Positions 31,995 to 33,780 of a stretch of DNA of 33,780 nt are shown here, piece after piece (the stretch's first letter is position 1; the number at the start of each line of letters is the position of its first letter). The notes below the pieces were generated by a model. The model worked only from the letters and a program-made list of their open reading frames with translations, was not told the DNA's origin and made no database searches. Origin of the DNA: an uncultured Mycolicibacterium sp. (GTDB lineage Bacteria > Actinomycetota > Actinomycetes > Mycobacteriales > Mycobacteriaceae); NCBI GenBank assembly GCA_945957405.1, contig CAMFLL010000039.1, positions 1 through 33,780 on the forward strand. Direction: 5' to 3'. A program made the translations under genes and the position numbers.

Positions 31995-32765
31995 ATGGAT
32001 CGGATTGCTGTCATCGACACCGAATCGCGGCGGTTCGCCGACGCGGTGGGCGGTTGTGAGCCCGATCGACCGTGCCCCACGTGCCCGGACTGGACGGCGG
32101 CCGACCTGCTGTGGCACCTGACCGAGGTCCATCTGTTCTGGGGGACGATCCTGGCCGACGGCGTGCGCGACGACGCCGAGCTGGCCGCCGTGGAGGCCGC
32201 CAAACCGGCCCGTCCGCAATCGATTTCGGAGCTCCTCGAACTGCGCGAACACGCCACGTCGGTGCTGCTGCGGCAGCTGGCCGCACGCGATGATGCCGAG
32301 CCGTGCTGGTCATGGTGGCCGCCAGACCAATCCGTCGGCTTCACCCGCCGCATGCAGACCTATGAAGCGACGATGCACCGGGTCGACGCCGAACTCACGG
32401 CCGGACTGCCCGTGGGCCCCATCGCCGATGACGTGGCGTCCGGAGCCGTCGATCACGCGGTGGACGTGATGTGGGGGTGGATGCCCGAGGGCGCGTCCTA
32501 CCGGGCCGACTGCGTCGTGGAGTTCCGCAGCACCGACAGCGGCGAGCGCTGGCTTGTCGAAGTCGGCGAATGGGCCGGCCCCGACGGCGCAATCGCACCC
32601 CGGGCGGTGCGCGCGGGCGCTACCGCCGAGCCGACGGCGACCGCCACCGCGCCGGTCGCCGAGCTCGCCTTGTGGGCGTGGACGCGGGGCGGAACCGTAC
32701 GCACCTCGGGCACCCCCACCTCGGTGGCGGCGCTGGAGAAGGTGATCCGCGGCGGTATGCCGTGA
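31995..32765 (+). CDS. DinB-type maleylpyruvate-isomerase-family (mycothiol) protein
   Basis: A 256-residue protein of the MDMPI/TIGR03083 group, whose members are zinc proteins that use or are thought to use mycothiol. The N-terminal four-helix DinB-like domain shows CPDWTAADLLWHLTEVH (His41 a likely first metal ligand) and RMQTYEATMHRVDAE, giving the E124-x3-H128 pair that matches the E/H ligands of the characterised maleylpyruvate isomerase. An MDMPI_C domain follows (VVEFRSTDSGERWLVEV to GTPTSVAALEKVI). ATG 31995 is preferred to the GTG two codons upstream. Catalytic activity in this member is not established. The stop is one base from the convergent oxidoreductase stop. Confidence 0.82.
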   Translation: MDRIAVIDTESRRFADAVGGCEPDRPCPTCPDWTAADLLWHLTEVHLFWGTILADGVRDDAELAAVEAAKPARPQSISELLELREHATSVLLRQLAARDDAEPCWSWWPPDQSVGFTRRMQTYEATMHRVDAELTAGLPVGPIADDVASGAVDHAVDVMWGWMPEGASYRADCVVEFRSTDSGERWLVEVGEWAGPDGAIAPRAVRAGATAEPTATATAPVAELALWAWTRGGTVRTSGTPTSVAALEKVIRGGMP

Positions 32766-32766
32766 T

Positions 32767-33648
32767 TCAGTTCTGCCGCGGCTGCAATTCGGTGACGAAG
32801 CGCTCCAGGAAAACCGCGCTGTCGATACTTCCCAACGGCCTGATCACGAATTTCGTCAGACCCGCGCCGACGTAACCGTCGAGCATCCGGTGCAGTTGCG
32901 GCCAGTCGGCCGCGACCAGCTCACGCGGGTCGACATCCGGCCTGCGCCTGCGGATTGCGCCGAGCACCTCGTCGGGAAGATCACCGTCGCCCACGGCGAG
33001 GTTGATGCCGTAGTGATCGTCCTCGATCCCGCGTCCCGCGGCATCGGCCGCGGCGATGATCTGCATCCGGCCCAGCTTCGCCTCGGCGGGGGTGAGGAAG
33101 CTGCCCAACCAGCCGTCAGCAAGCGAACCGATCCGACGGAAGCCGGCAGGCGATGCACCGCCCAGCCAGATATCCAGCGGCACAGACGGTTTGGGCGCGA
33201 TCGTGGCATTGCGCACCTGGAAGTACCTGCCGGCGAAGGAGACGTCGTCGTCCTCGAGCACCGCACGCAGGAGCCGTAGCGACTCGTCGAACACGGCGGC
33301 TCGTTCCCCCTCGGGCACTGGAAACAGGACTCGCTCGGCGGCCAGTGCCGACCTCAGCCCGAACACCGGCAGGACACGTTTGGGCGCCAAGGCGGCCAGC
33401 GACGCCAACTGTTTGGCCACCAATACGGGGTGGCGACCGGGCAGCACCGCAACCGAGGTGCCGACTTTGAGTCGCATGGTCCGCGACAGGGCGAATGCCA
33501 TGCCGACGAAGGGATCCACGGCAGGTGAATACACCAGTTCGGAGAACCACAGCGAGTCGATGTCGGCGGCTTCGAGGCCGTCGACCAGGTCAGCCAGTTC
33601 CTGCGGACCGACGCCGGGCCCCAGCCCCACACCGAACCTGATCTTCAC
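32767..33648 (-). CDS. LLM-class F420-dependent-type oxidoreductase
   Basis: A 293-residue luciferase-like TIM-barrel protein of the mycobacterial F420-dependent group. Seen: the N-terminal strand IRFGVGLGPGVGPQELADLVDGLEAADIDSLWFSE, LKVGTSVAVLPGRHPVLVAKQLASLAAL (cofactor-binding region), FDESLRLLRAVLEDDDVSFAGRYFQV, and PLDIWLGGASPAGFRRIGSLADGWLGSF. Such enzymes move hydride between F420 and an unknown organic substrate. GTG 33648 is chosen because GAGGAG stands six bases before it and the conserved barrel starts right after; the frame is open further upstream without motif support. F420 rather than FMN use is inferred from the subgroup, not from a decisive residue. Confidence 0.87.
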   Translation of the reverse strand: MKIRFGVGLGPGVGPQELADLVDGLEAADIDSLWFSELVYSPAVDPFVGMAFALSRTMRLKVGTSVAVLPGRHPVLVAKQLASLAALAPKRVLPVFGLRSALAAERVLFPVPEGERAAVFDESLRLLRAVLEDDDVSFAGRYFQVRNATIAPKPSVPLDIWLGGASPAGFRRIGSLADGWLGSFLTPAEAKLGRMQIIAAADAAGRGIEDDHYGINLAVGDGDLPDEVLGAIRRRRPDVDPRELVAADWPQLHRMLDGYVGAGLTKFVIRPLGSIDSAVFLERFVTELQPRQN

Positions 33649-33780
33649 AGATGGCTCCTCACCGCAGATGTCACTCCGTCCACAACGCAGCGGCGCCGGT
33701 GTTTGTGCCTGCCCCGCATTCCGCCACGAGCTCTCACCTGCGTACGGATTTGGGCTCATTTTCGGTACCAGACTGAGCGC

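Noticed and set aside
1..33780. Search for mobile elements, CRISPR arrays, tRNA/rRNA genes, att sites or phage genes
   Set aside because: No transposase or integrase motifs, no regularly spaced repeats and no tRNA-like cloverleaf were seen; codon and base use are uniform along the window.

Overview
The window is chromosomal DNA from a high-GC actinobacterium, almost certainly a saprophytic Mycobacterium/Mycolicibacterium of the M. smegmatis type. The evidence is the strong G/C bias at third codon positions, the many GTG starts, a mycolic-acid/cyclopropane-type methyltransferase, an F420-type luciferase-like oxidoreductase, a DinB/maleylpyruvate-isomerase (mycothiol) family protein and a FadD19-like acyl-CoA ligase. 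The species name is inference. I recognise 32 protein genes. There is no rRNA, tRNA, CRISPR array, transposase or phage gene, and no gene-free stretch longer than about 210 bases.

Layout. 1-2831 (minus): thioesterase, TIGR02611-type membrane protein, thrS (3' end outside the window). 2913-5345: a DUF1990 protein and two uncharacterised polytopic membrane proteins. 5391-11268 (minus): mycolate methyltransferase, FadD19-like ligase, EamA exporter, molybdopterin oxidoreductase. 11357-13840 (plus): SDR dehydrogenase and lipoprotein beta-lactamase-like hydrolase. 13837-14612 (minus): hot-dog thioesterase coupled to a small secreted four-cysteine protein. 14712-17351 (plus): succinate-semialdehyde dehydrogenase and a histidine kinase with no response regulator nearby. 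17332-23815 (minus): DeoR regulator, APC permease, FGGY kinase, glycerol-3-phosphate-dehydrogenase-like flavoprotein with a BFD [2Fe-2S] domain, and a NOX-like FAD/NAD oxidoreductase. 24019-28735 (plus): flavin monooxygenase, LysR regulator and a three-gene amino-acid-type ABC importer. 28559-33648: EamA exporter, two LysR regulators, a CBU_0592-like membrane protein, a DinB-type protein and an F420-type oxidoreductase.

How they work together. The most system-like part is 17332-23815. A permease imports a substrate, a glycerol-kinase-like enzyme phosphorylates it, and a two-flavoprotein dehydrogenase oxidises it, under a DeoR repressor whose candidate operators (TTGACTG) lie before both the regulator and the permease. 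The four structural genes are joined by stop/start overlaps. The permease belongs to an amino acid/amine family, and the kinase lacks the glycerol-contacting arginine of GlpK, so the substrate is probably not plain glycerol. The second unit, 24019-28735, resembles loci that import and oxidise organosulfur or amine compounds. Several divergent intergenic regions carry palindromes that look like operators, and one intergenic region (12157-12260) holds a tandem repeat followed by a long REP-like hairpin.
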